In this document: piece after piece, positions 26,900 through 34,065 of the stretch | Numbering within the stretch: position 1 is the first letter of the stretch | Layout of the letters: each line of letters starts with the position of its first letter | Notes under the pieces: generated by a model | Told to the model about the DNA's origin: nothing | The model's database searches: none | The model's input: the letters and a program-made list of their open reading frames with translations, nothing else | NCBI RefSeq assembly: GCF_015548375.1 | Contig: NZ_JADMWW010000009.1 | Coordinates: 25,780-89,779 of the forward strand | Direction: 5' to 3' | From: Collinsella aerofaciens | GTDB lineage: Bacteria; Actinomycetota; Coriobacteriia; Coriobacteriales; Coriobacteriaceae | DNA length: 64,000 nucleotides | Position numbers and translations under genes: made by a program

Positions 26900-27866
26900 A
26901 CTTACCGTTCCCGAGGGAATCGACCCCTCGCGCGTTTTGGGCGCCGGCGACGGCGTCCTTCGTGCACTCGAGAACTTGGTGCGCGCCCATGTGGTCGCCC
27001 GTGGCGATAGCATCGCCGTGAGCGGTGACCCGGATGAGGTCGAACTCGTGGCGCGTTTTTTCGAACATGCCTTTCGTGAGGCTGCTGCCGGGCGCACGCT
27101 TTCTGCCGACGATGTCTCGCGCTGTCTGGCCGTTCTGCGCGACGGTGAGCACGAGGCTACGTCGCTTCGCGATGACGTGCTGCTTTCGTATCGCGGTCGT
27201 GCCATTCGCCCCAAAACGCTCGGCCAAAAGCGCTACGTGGATGCCATTCGCTCGCATACCATCACGTTTGGACTGGGTCCTGCCGGCACCGGTAAGACTT
27301 ATCTGGCCATGGCGCTCGCCGTTGTCGCGCTTAAGCGTCACGAGGTGGGCCGTCTGATCTTGACGCGTCCGGTTGTCGAGGCGGGGGAGAACCTGGGCTT
27401 TTTACCCGGTACCCTCGAGGAAAAGATCGATCCCTACATGCGTCCGCTCTACGACGCCCTTTTTGACATGATGGATCGCGAGCGCACCGATGAGCTTATG
27501 GACCGCGGCGTGATCGAGATCGCCCCGCTTGCCTATATGCGCGGCCGCACGCTGAGCGATGCCTTCGTGGTGCTCGACGAGGCGCAAAATACCACGCCTG
27601 AGCAGATGAAGATGTTTCTGACGCGCTTGGGTTTTAACTCCAAGTTCGTGATTACCGGCGACCTGAGCCAGCGCGACCTGGTGGGTCGTCGTGGCGGTCT
27701 TGCCGACGTTGAGCAGATTTTGGGCCGTGTCGACGATGTCGCATTTTCGCACCTCGAGCGTGCCGACGTGGTGCGCCATGCCTTGGTGGGACGTATCGTC
27801 GAGGCATACGACACTTATGATGATGTGCGCGAGAAACGCGTACGTGACCGAAAGGAGTCCCGTTGA
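26880..27866 (+). CDS. phoH: PhoH-family ATPase/RNA helicase-like protein
   Basis: 328 residues. N-terminal KH-like region, then the P-loop GPAGTGKTYLAMA (about residue 137) and Walker B VVLDEAQNTTPEQMKMFLTR, followed by VITGDLSQRDL. Role in RNA metabolism is suggested by its constant pairing with ybeY. The ATG lies inside mtaB with GGGAGG close by; the end overlaps ybeY by 4 bp. Confidence 0.93.
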   Translation: MEASKIRLTVPEGIDPSRVLGAGDGVLRALENLVRAHVVARGDSIAVSGDPDEVELVARFFEHAFREAAAGRTLSADDVSRCLAVLRDGEHEATSLRDDVLLSYRGRAIRPKTLGQKRYVDAIRSHTITFGLGPAGTGKTYLAMALAVVALKRHEVGRLILTRPVVEAGENLGFLPGTLEEKIDPYMRPLYDALFDMMDRERTDELMDRGVIEIAPLAYMRGRTLSDAFVVLDEAQNTTPEQMKMFLTRLGFNSKFVITGDLSQRDLVGRRGGLADVEQILGRVDDVAFSHLERADVVRHALVGRIVEAYDTYDDVREKRVRDRKESR

Positions 27867-28372
27867 GTGTATTGATCAGCAACGATGCCGAACTCGATAC
27901 GCTGCTTGACGCGCAGGAGGTGGAGCACATCTGCGAGGTTGTGCTTGCCGCCGAGGGCGTTGAACGTGAAGTCGAGATTTCCCTTTCGTATGTCGACGAG
28001 GACGAGATGCATGAGCTCAACCACGAGTGGCGCGGTATCGACCGCACCACCGATGTGCTCTCGTTTGAGTGCGACTCGGCCTTTGACGATGACATTCCCG
28101 TCGATGAGACGCTCGAGCTCGGCGATATTATCTTGGCCCCGCAGGTCATTGCCCGTCAGGCCCCCGGCTTTGGCAATAGCCCTGCTGACGAGTGCCGTCT
28201 GATGCTCGTACACGGCATGCTGCACCTGCTGGGCTATGACCACATCGAGGACGACGAGGCCGAGGTCATGGAGGCCCGCGAGGACGCCATCCTGCGCGAT
28301 TTGGCGCTCGAGCGCGGCGAGGACCCCAAGCTAGTCCACGTCGGCCCCATCACCAACCACGCCCACGACTAG
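27863..28372 (+). CDS. ybeY: Endoribonuclease YbeY (16S rRNA maturation)
   Basis: Zinc-dependent factor for 16S rRNA 3' processing and ribosome quality control. 169 residues; the zinc site is HGMLHLLGYDH (about 114-124), and NHEWRGIDRTTDVLSF is the other conserved block. Start is a TTG at 27863 overlapping the phoH stop (TTGA), with AAAGGAG five bases before it. Confidence 0.95.
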   Translation: MSVLISNDAELDTLLDAQEVEHICEVVLAAEGVEREVEISLSYVDEDEMHELNHEWRGIDRTTDVLSFECDSAFDDDIPVDETLELGDIILAPQVIARQAPGFGNSPADECRLMLVHGMLHLLGYDHIEDDEAEVMEAREDAILRDLALERGEDPKLVHVGPITNHAHD

Positions 28373-28381
28373 GAGCCGTCT

Positions 28382-28759
28382 ATGATTCCCGGATCGAACA
28401 AGGACCATCCGTCCTTCTTAAAGTCGTTTTCCTACGCCATGGAGGGCTTCGTCACCGCCGTCAAGACCGAGCGTAACATTAAGGTCATGCTCGTGGCGGG
28501 CGTGTGCACCGTCATTGCCGGCTGCATCGTGGGGCTCGACATTGCCGAGTGGGCCACGATTATCATCTGTTGCGGCCTGGTGATTCACGGCGAGCTGTGC
28601 AACACCGCCATGGAGGCCATTGTCGACCTGGCGACCCAGGAGCTCCATCCGTTGGCCAAGCGTGCGAAGGACATCGCCGCCGCCTCTGTATACGTTCTTT
28701 CCATCACCGCCGCGATTGTGGGCGTGCTGGTATTTGCCCACGCGCTCGGCTTTATTTAG
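28382..28759 (+). CDS. dgkA: Diacylglycerol/undecaprenol kinase
   Basis: Small integral membrane lipid kinase, 125 residues. The signature HGELCNTAMEAIVDL holds the conserved E-x3-N-T-A-x-E-x3-D pattern; three TM helices follow (VMLVAGVCTVIAGCIVG, WATIIICCGLVI, VYVLSITAAIVGVLVF). In Gram-positive bacteria this form phosphorylates undecaprenol. It sits in the conserved phoH-ybeY-dgkA-era-recO run. Confidence 0.92.
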   Translation: MIPGSNKDHPSFLKSFSYAMEGFVTAVKTERNIKVMLVAGVCTVIAGCIVGLDIAEWATIIICCGLVIHGELCNTAMEAIVDLATQELHPLAKRAKDIAAASVYVLSITAAIVGVLVFAHALGFI

Positions 28760-28771
28760 AAAGGGATTCCC

Positions 28772-29839
28772 ATGTCCGACAATATGCAGTCTACCGATGA
28801 GATTTTGGACGACGAGTCCCTGGATGCGGTGGATACCGAGGAGCTCGAGGAAGTCGAGGAGTTCGACCCGTTTAAGGGCATGAGCGATGAGGAGCTCGAC
28901 GCCCTGTGCGACGAGGACGACAACCTCGCGGACTTTGGCGACGTGGAGCCCAGTTTCCGCAGCGGTTTCGTGGCCCTGGTCGGTCGTCCCAACGCTGGCA
29001 AGTCTACGCTGCTTAATGCCTGCTATGGCAAAAAGGTCGCCATCACCTCGCCGGTGGCCCAGACGACCCGCCGCCGCATGCGCGCCGTCGTCAACCGCCC
29101 CGGCTACCAGCTGGTCTTTGTCGATACCCCCGGTATTCATAAGCCCAAGGACGGCTTGGGATCTGAGCTCAACAAGAGCGCGTTGTTCGAGCTGAACGAT
29201 GTCGATGTCGTCGCGTTTTTGATTGATGCCACCAAGCCGATCGGCAGGGGAGACGCTTGGGTTGCCGAGCGCGTAAGATGCGCCCGTTGCAAGAAGGTCC
29301 TGGTGCTCACCAAGGCCGATGAGGCCGATCCCGCCCAGGTTATGGAACAGCTCAAGGCCGCCCACGAGCTCATGGAGTATGACGACGAGATCGTGACGTC
29401 GTCGGTCAAGAACTTCAACGTCGATGCCTTTATCGAGACCGTTGCGCACTTTTTGCCCGAGGGTCCGCGTTGGTTCCCCGAGGACATGGGTACCGACGCT
29501 TCCGATGAGACGCTCGTTGCCGAGTTTGTGCGCGAGAAGGTCTTGCGCCGCACCCGTGATGAGATCCCGCACTCCGTGGGCGTGATCTGCGATGCGCTCG
29601 AGCAGACCAAGAAGGTGCTGCGCGTGCACGCCACCATTTACGTTGAGCGTGAGGGCCAGAAGGGCATCATCATTGGCAAGGGCGGCGAGATGATCAAACA
29701 TATCGGTATCGACGCCCGTCGCGACCTTGAGCGCATCTTTGGCACCCAGGTCTTTTTGGAGCTGGACGTGAAGGTTAAGGCCGGCTGGCGTGACGACGAA
29801 GCTCAGATTCGCCGCTTTGGCTACAACGCCGAAGATTAG
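28772..29839 (+). CDS. era: GTPase Era with acidic N-terminal extension
   Basis: Ribosome-assembly GTPase binding the 16S rRNA 3' end. 355 residues: an unusual extension of about 60 residues, very rich in Asp/Glu (EELEEVEEFDPF, ALCDEDDNLADFGD), precedes G1 GRPNAGKST; G3 is DTPGIHKPKD, G4 TKAD. The C-terminal KH domain has KGIIIGKGGEMIKHIG. GGGATT is the weak ribosome site before ATG 28772; a start nearer the G domain has no better site. Confidence 0.95.
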   Translation: MSDNMQSTDEILDDESLDAVDTEELEEVEEFDPFKGMSDEELDALCDEDDNLADFGDVEPSFRSGFVALVGRPNAGKSTLLNACYGKKVAITSPVAQTTRRRMRAVVNRPGYQLVFVDTPGIHKPKDGLGSELNKSALFELNDVDVVAFLIDATKPIGRGDAWVAERVRCARCKKVLVLTKADEADPAQVMEQLKAAHELMEYDDEIVTSSVKNFNVDAFIETVAHFLPEGPRWFPEDMGTDASDETLVAEFVREKVLRRTRDEIPHSVGVICDALEQTKKVLRVHATIYVEREGQKGIIIGKGGEMIKHIGIDARRDLERIFGTQVFLELDVKVKAGWRDDEAQIRRFGYNAED

Positions 29840-29854
29840 GGACACGCGGCGCGA

Positions 29855-30604
29855 ATGGCAGGTTCTCGCACATATCGCACCAAGGTGCTCGTCCTCGACA
29901 AGACGAAGCTCAAAGAGACCGACCTGATCTTGACGATGCTTGACGAGCGGGGGCGGCAGGTTCGTGCCGTGGCAAAGGGCGCCCGCAAACCCGGCGGACG
30001 CCTGGCTGCGCGCTGCGAGCAGTTCTGTACGGTAGATATGCTGCTCGCACATGGACGGTCACTCGACGTGGTTTCCCAGGCCGAGCTTATGGAGGCGCCG
30101 CTCGGCGTTGCGCCCGATTACGAGACGACCTGCGCCGCAAGCGCGATCGCCGAGGTCGCGCGCGTGTGCTCGTTCGAGGACGCCGAGGACCCGTTTACCT
30201 TTGCTATAACGCAGCGAGCGCTTGCCCTGGTGGGCAGCGGGCTCGACACGGCGCATATGGATCTACTTGTTGCGGCATATGTCTTTAAGCTGCTGTCGCA
30301 CGTTGGCTATCGACCCGATTTTTCGGCCTGCGTGCTGTGCGGAGACCCCATGCTGTCGTATTTTTCGCCCCAGGCGGGCGGCCTCATGTGCGGGTCGTGC
30401 GCGTCGAGCGTTCCAGGTGCCGAACTGGTGTCGACCGGTGAGGCCGCATGGCTGCGCGCCCTCATGTCCATGACCTTCGATGCGCTTTTGGCCGAGCGAA
30501 TCGACCCGCATACCGCAGCCTTTTTGCTGGGGCTTTCGCATGTTTGGGCTGCGACGCACACCGATCAGCGCCTCCGTGCGATGGAATTCATGTTGGGTCG
30601 GTGA
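29855..30604 (+). CDS. recO: DNA repair protein RecO
   Basis: Mediator that loads RecA on SSB-coated DNA with RecR. 249 residues: N-terminal OB fold (KVLVLDKTKLKETDLILTML), helical core, and a zinc site CVLCGDP ... LMCGSCAS. Directly behind era, as in Firmicutes. Confidence 0.93.
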   Translation: MAGSRTYRTKVLVLDKTKLKETDLILTMLDERGRQVRAVAKGARKPGGRLAARCEQFCTVDMLLAHGRSLDVVSQAELMEAPLGVAPDYETTCAASAIAEVARVCSFEDAEDPFTFAITQRALALVGSGLDTAHMDLLVAAYVFKLLSHVGYRPDFSACVLCGDPMLSYFSPQAGGLMCGSCASSVPGAELVSTGEAAWLRALMSMTFDALLAERIDPHTAAFLLGLSHVWAATHTDQRLRAMEFMLGR

Positions 30605-30742
30605 TGATGCGCAGGCGCGGGCTGCTTGTGGTAACATACCGACCTGTTGGTACCTCGACCTTGGTTGCTCGCTCCACCGGCGGCTTCCCAGTCCGAGGCG
30701 AATCGAGTCGCCCGATGGCGACGCAAAACGAAAGGTGAAACA

Positions 30743-31021
30743 ATGACTGTTTCCAAAGAGCGCAAGGCGGAGCTGACTGCCCAGTTCGGTAACACCCCGG
30801 TCGACACCGGCAACCCCAAGGTTCAGGTCGCCATCCTGTCCGAGCGCATCAAGGAGCTGACCGAGCACATGAAGTCCCACCAGAAGGACTTCCACACCCG
30901 TCGTGGTCTGCTCATGCTCGTCGGTCGTCGTCGTCGTCTTCTCTCCTACATCAAGAAGAACGACATCGTCGAGTACCGTGAGCTCATCAAGGCTCTGGGC
31001 ATCCGCGACAACATCCAGTAG
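30743..31021 (+). CDS. rpsO: 30S ribosomal protein S15
   Basis: 16S rRNA primary-binding protein. 92 residues; NTPVDTGNPKVQVAILSERI, HQKDFHTRRGL and GRRRRLLSYIKK are family signatures. AAAGGTG precedes the ATG. The 138-bp upstream gap probably holds the promoter (GTAACAT near 30629) and the leader where S15 could autoregulate; I cannot define a precise fold. Confidence 0.97.
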   Translation: MTVSKERKAELTAQFGNTPVDTGNPKVQVAILSERIKELTEHMKSHQKDFHTRRGLLMLVGRRRRLLSYIKKNDIVEYRELIKALGIRDNIQ

Positions 31022-31036
31022 GATTTGTACATGCTA

Positions 31037-31067
31037 AGAGCGTCCTGCGCAGCGGGGCGCTCTTTTT
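31037..31067 (+). terminator. Terminator of rpsO
   Basis: AGAGCGTCC pairs with GGGCGCTCT (one G-U) and is followed by TTTTT. pnp may therefore be mostly transcribed from its own start or by readthrough. Confidence 0.75.
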
Positions 31068-31132
31068 GTGTAAGGGCGCGAACAATCACGCTCTGAAGCG
31101 TGGCGGGGGCAGGGGGCCCGCGTCACATGAGA

Positions 31133-31158
31133 AGCCCGCAGGCAAGGGGTCTGCGGGG
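31133..31158 (+). other. Leader hairpin before pnp
   Basis: CCCGCAG pairs with CTGCGGG, 13 nt before the pnp start codon region. In other bacteria pnp leaders carry stems cut by RNase III and PNPase for autoregulation; whether this one serves that is inference. Confidence 0.4.
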
Positions 31159-31170
31159 TAAAGGAGAACA

Positions 31171-33417
31171 ATGACACTCGTATCCAAGACCTTTGAGCTG
31201 TACGGCAAGACCTACACCTTTGAGTCGGGCGAGCTTGCCAAGCAGGCCACCGGCGCCTGCCTGGTCAAGCAGGGTGACACCACGATGCTCGACACCGTGG
31301 TCGTCTCCAAGGAGCGTAAGAACTACGACTTCTTCCCGCTGACCGTCGACTTCAACGAGAAGATGTACGCTGCCGGCCGCATCCCGGGTGGCTACCTCAA
31401 GCGTGAGGGCCGTCCCAGTGAGAAGGCTACGCTCACCGCGCGCATGATCGACCGTCCGATTCGCCCGAGCTTCCCGGATGGCTTCCGCAACGAGGTGCAC
31501 ATCGTCGCCACCTCGCTCGTCGCCGACCAGGTCAACCCCTTCGACGTCATCAACGTCATGGGTGCTTCTCTGGCCATGACGCTCGGCGGCGTGCCCTTCG
31601 AGGGTCCGCTTGCCTGCGTGCGCATCGGCCGTAACGTGGAGACCGGCGAGTTTATCGTCAACCCCACCTACGAGGAGCGCGAGAACTCCGATCTGGACCT
31701 GGAGCTGGGCGGCTCTGCCGACTTCATCTCGATGGTCGAGGCCGGCGCCGAGGAGATCTCCGAGGACGACATGCTCGCCGCCATGAAGTTTGGCCAGGAG
31801 GCCCTTGCTGCTTTCTGCCAGGCTCAGGACGAGTTCGTTGCCGAGTGGGAGCAGGTCAACGGCCCCATCGTCAAGAAGGAGTACCCGCTCGACCAGCCCG
31901 TCGAGGAGGTCCAGGAGCGCATCTTCGCCCACTACGACGAGATGGCAGCCGCCCTTCGCGACGCCGACAAGCTCTCCCGTATCGGCAAGGTCGAGGCTCT
32001 GAAGGAGTCCATCCGTGCCGAGTTTACCGAGGAGGAGCAGGCCGCTTGGGAGCGCGAGATCCCCGTGGCGCTCAAGAAGCTCGAGAAGAAGGCCATGCGC
32101 ACCATGGTCGTCGAGACCGGTGAGCGCGTCGACGGCCGTGCCGCCGACGAGATCCGTCCCATCATGGTGAAGGACAACTACCTGCCGCTCGTTCACGGCT
32201 CCGGCCTGTTCCAGCGTGGCCAGACCCAGGTGCTCTCCGTCCTGTCGCTCGGCATGCTCAACGAGGGCCAGCGTCTGGATACCATCGAGCCCACCGAGGG
32301 CAAGCGCTACATGCACCACTACAACTTCCCGCCTTTCTGCACCGGCGAGACCGGCCGCATGGGCAGCCCCAAGCGCCGCGAGATCGGCCATGGCAATCTG
32401 GCCGAGCGCGCTCTGCTTCCGGTGCTTCCCGACGAGAACGAGTTCCCCTACGCCATCCGCGTCGTCTCCGAGGTCATGGAGTCCAACGGCTCCTCTTCGA
32501 TGGCTTCGACCTGCGGCTCCACGCTCGCCCTTATGGACGGCGGCGTGCCCATTAAGCGCCCGGTCTCCGGTATCGCCATGGGCCTGATCCAGGAGGAGGG
32601 CAAGACCGTGGTCCTGTCCGACATCCAGGGTCTCGAGGACTTCCTGGGCGACATGGACTTTAAGGTCACCGGCACCACCGAGGGCATCACCGCCCTGCAG
32701 ATGGACAACAAAGCCACCGGCCTCACCTTCGACATCCTGGCCCGCGCTCTGCAGCAGGCCAAGGAGGGTCGCGCCTTCATCCTGCAGAAGATGCTCGATG
32801 TGATCCCCGAGCCGCGCCACACCACGCGCAGCACCGCTCCGCGCATCGTCTCCATCCAGGTTCCGACCGACAAGATCCGCGACGTCATCGGTTCCGGCGG
32901 TAAGGTCATCCGCGGTATCCAGGATGAGACCGGCGCTTCGGTCGACATCCAGGAGGACGGCACCGTCTTTGTCGGCGGCACCGGCGAGTCCGTGGACCAG
33001 GCTGTCGAGCGCATCAAGCTCATCATCAAGGTTCCCGAGCCGGGCGAGGAGTACACCGGTCGCGTGGTCTCCATCCAGCCCTTCGGCGCCTTCGTCAACC
33101 TGCTGCCCGGTAAGGACGGCCTGCTGCACATCTCCCGCGTCGCCAAGGGCCGCGTGGAGAAGGTCGAGGACGTCCTCAACGTGGGCGACGAGGTCAAGGT
33201 CGTCGTCATCGAGGTCGACGATCGTGGCAAGATTTCGCTCGATCGTCTGGACAAGCCCGAGGCCCCGGCTCGTGCCGAGGGTGCCTCTGAGGGCGACGGC
33301 GAGCACTTCCAGCGCCGTGAGCGTCCGCGTCGCGAGCGCTCCGAGCGCAGCGACCGTCCGCGCCGTCCCGGCGACAACGGAGGCCGCAAGCCCCGTCGTC
33401 ACCACGACGCCGAGTAA
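31171..33417 (+). CDS. pnp: Polyribonucleotide nucleotidyltransferase (PNPase)
   Basis: Phosphorolytic 3'-5' exoribonuclease. 748 residues: two RNase PH domains separated by a helical domain, active-site region CGSTLALMDGG, KH domain (IRDVIGSGGKVIRGI, about 570), S1 domain (EYTGRVVSIQPFGAFVNL), and an Arg-rich disordered tail (ERPRRERSERSDRPRR) typical of actinobacterial forms. Start ATG 31171 with AAAGGAG. Confidence 0.97.
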   Translation: MTLVSKTFELYGKTYTFESGELAKQATGACLVKQGDTTMLDTVVVSKERKNYDFFPLTVDFNEKMYAAGRIPGGYLKREGRPSEKATLTARMIDRPIRPSFPDGFRNEVHIVATSLVADQVNPFDVINVMGASLAMTLGGVPFEGPLACVRIGRNVETGEFIVNPTYEERENSDLDLELGGSADFISMVEAGAEEISEDDMLAAMKFGQEALAAFCQAQDEFVAEWEQVNGPIVKKEYPLDQPVEEVQERIFAHYDEMAAALRDADKLSRIGKVEALKESIRAEFTEEEQAAWEREIPVALKKLEKKAMRTMVVETGERVDGRAADEIRPIMVKDNYLPLVHGSGLFQRGQTQVLSVLSLGMLNEGQRLDTIEPTEGKRYMHHYNFPPFCTGETGRMGSPKRREIGHGNLAERALLPVLPDENEFPYAIRVVSEVMESNGSSSMASTCGSTLALMDGGVPIKRPVSGIAMGLIQEEGKTVVLSDIQGLEDFLGDMDFKVTGTTEGITALQMDNKATGLTFDILARALQQAKEGRAFILQKMLDVIPEPRHTTRSTAPRIVSIQVPTDKIRDVIGSGGKVIRGIQDETGASVDIQEDGTVFVGGTGESVDQAVERIKLIIKVPEPGEEYTGRVVSIQPFGAFVNLLPGKDGLLHISRVAKGRVEKVEDVLNVGDEVKVVVIEVDDRGKISLDRLDKPEAPARAEGASEGDGEHFQRRERPRRERSERSDRPRRPGDNGGRKPRRHHDAE

Positions 33418-33438
33418 CAGCTAAACATAAGCAGCTCA

Positions 33439-33471
33439 ACAAGGGCGACTCCGGACAGGGGTCGCCCTTTT
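33439..33471 (+). terminator. Terminator of pnp
   Basis: AAGGGCGAC (33441-33449) pairs with GTCGCCCTT (33461-33469), then TT. Its 3' arm is also the outer end of the long hairpin that follows. Confidence 0.75.
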
Positions 33472-33612
33472 GCTTGCGCCCGGGAGGGCCGCATATGAAG
33501 TTTCCTGCTCTACAGTCCTGCGCAAGACGGAAAGCACATTAAGTGCTTTCCTTTGCGTGCGGAACTCGCGATAAACTTCATATGCGGCCCTCCCGGGCGC
33601 AAGCAAAAGGGC
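33464..33612. repeat. Long hairpin repeat A (40-bp perfect stem, 69-nt core)
   Basis: The 40 bases at 33464-33503 recur as an exact inverted copy at 33573-33612. Between them is a 69-nt core containing its own 9-bp stem (GGAAAGCAC/GTGCTTTCC). The core, but not the arms, matches repeat B in inverted orientation. The left arm begins inside the pnp terminator. Not a normal terminal-inverted-repeat element because the outer arms are locus specific. Confidence 0.9.
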
Positions 33613-33736
33613 TGGTTAGTGCCGCTCGCTATTTAGTTAGACAGTCTATTCAGTAGTCAGATTTCAGATCAGTAGATAGACACAGCAGTATTTCCCCTGA
33701 TAAAACCTACCAAAATAAACCTATCTCATATTGGCA
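33613..33736. other. AT-rich spacer between the two long hairpins
   Basis: 124 bp, visibly poorer in GC than all surroundings, with several CAGT/AGAT repeats (e.g. CAGTAG twice). No open frame with a ribosome site. I see no gene in it. Confidence 0.5.
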
Positions 33737-33877
33737 GGTCAGGGCTCAGCGGCCCCGGCACGGGCTAAGTTTATCGTGAGTTCCGCACGAACAGGAGGCC
33801 ACTTAATGTGGCCTCCGTCGTGAGCAGGACTGTAGAGCAGGAAACTTAGCCCGTGCCGGGGCCGCTGAGCCCTGACC
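33737..33877. repeat. Long hairpin repeat B (36-bp perfect stem, 69-nt core)
   Basis: Arms 33737-33772 and 33842-33877 are exact inverted copies of 36 bases. The core (33773-33841) is the reverse-complement relative of the core of repeat A, differing at about ten positions. The inner stem is GGAGGCCAC/GTGGCCTCC, with paired changes relative to A. Only the six innermost arm bases (AAGTTT) are shared with A. Confidence 0.9.
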
Positions 33878-34065
33878 GGCGGGATACACAGGTTCAGATG
33901 GGGCTTTGATGCATGGGTGGTCTGTTGTTGTGCAAATGGGTATCATACTGAGGTTATTGCATCGACTCTGCGATGCATGTTTGTACGTTCCCGGCGGTCG
34001 GTTTGCCAGAAGCGCCCCGTCGGTTGTTCCAGACCCGTTTCGAAGAAAGGAAACCACACTAACCT
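33878..34065 (+). other. rnj upstream region
   Basis: 188 bp without a gene. TATCAT at 33941 may be a -10 box, and TGCATCG/CGATGCA (33958-33977) forms a small stem in the putative leader. AAGGAAA near 34046 is the likely ribosome site of rnj, at rather long spacing. Confidence 0.35.

Noticed and set aside
31123..33405. 760-codon open frame opposite pnp
   Set aside because: Shadow of the pnp reading frame with Leu/Gly/Asp-rich nonsense composition.
33464..33612. Repeat A as merely an oversized transcription terminator
   Set aside because: A normal terminator of pnp already precedes it, no T-run follows, and the core is shared with repeat B in opposite orientation.
33464..33877. CRISPR array or attC-type integron sites
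   Set aside because: Only two units, inverted relative to each other, with long self-pairing arms and no short direct repeats with spacers; no cas or integrase gene.
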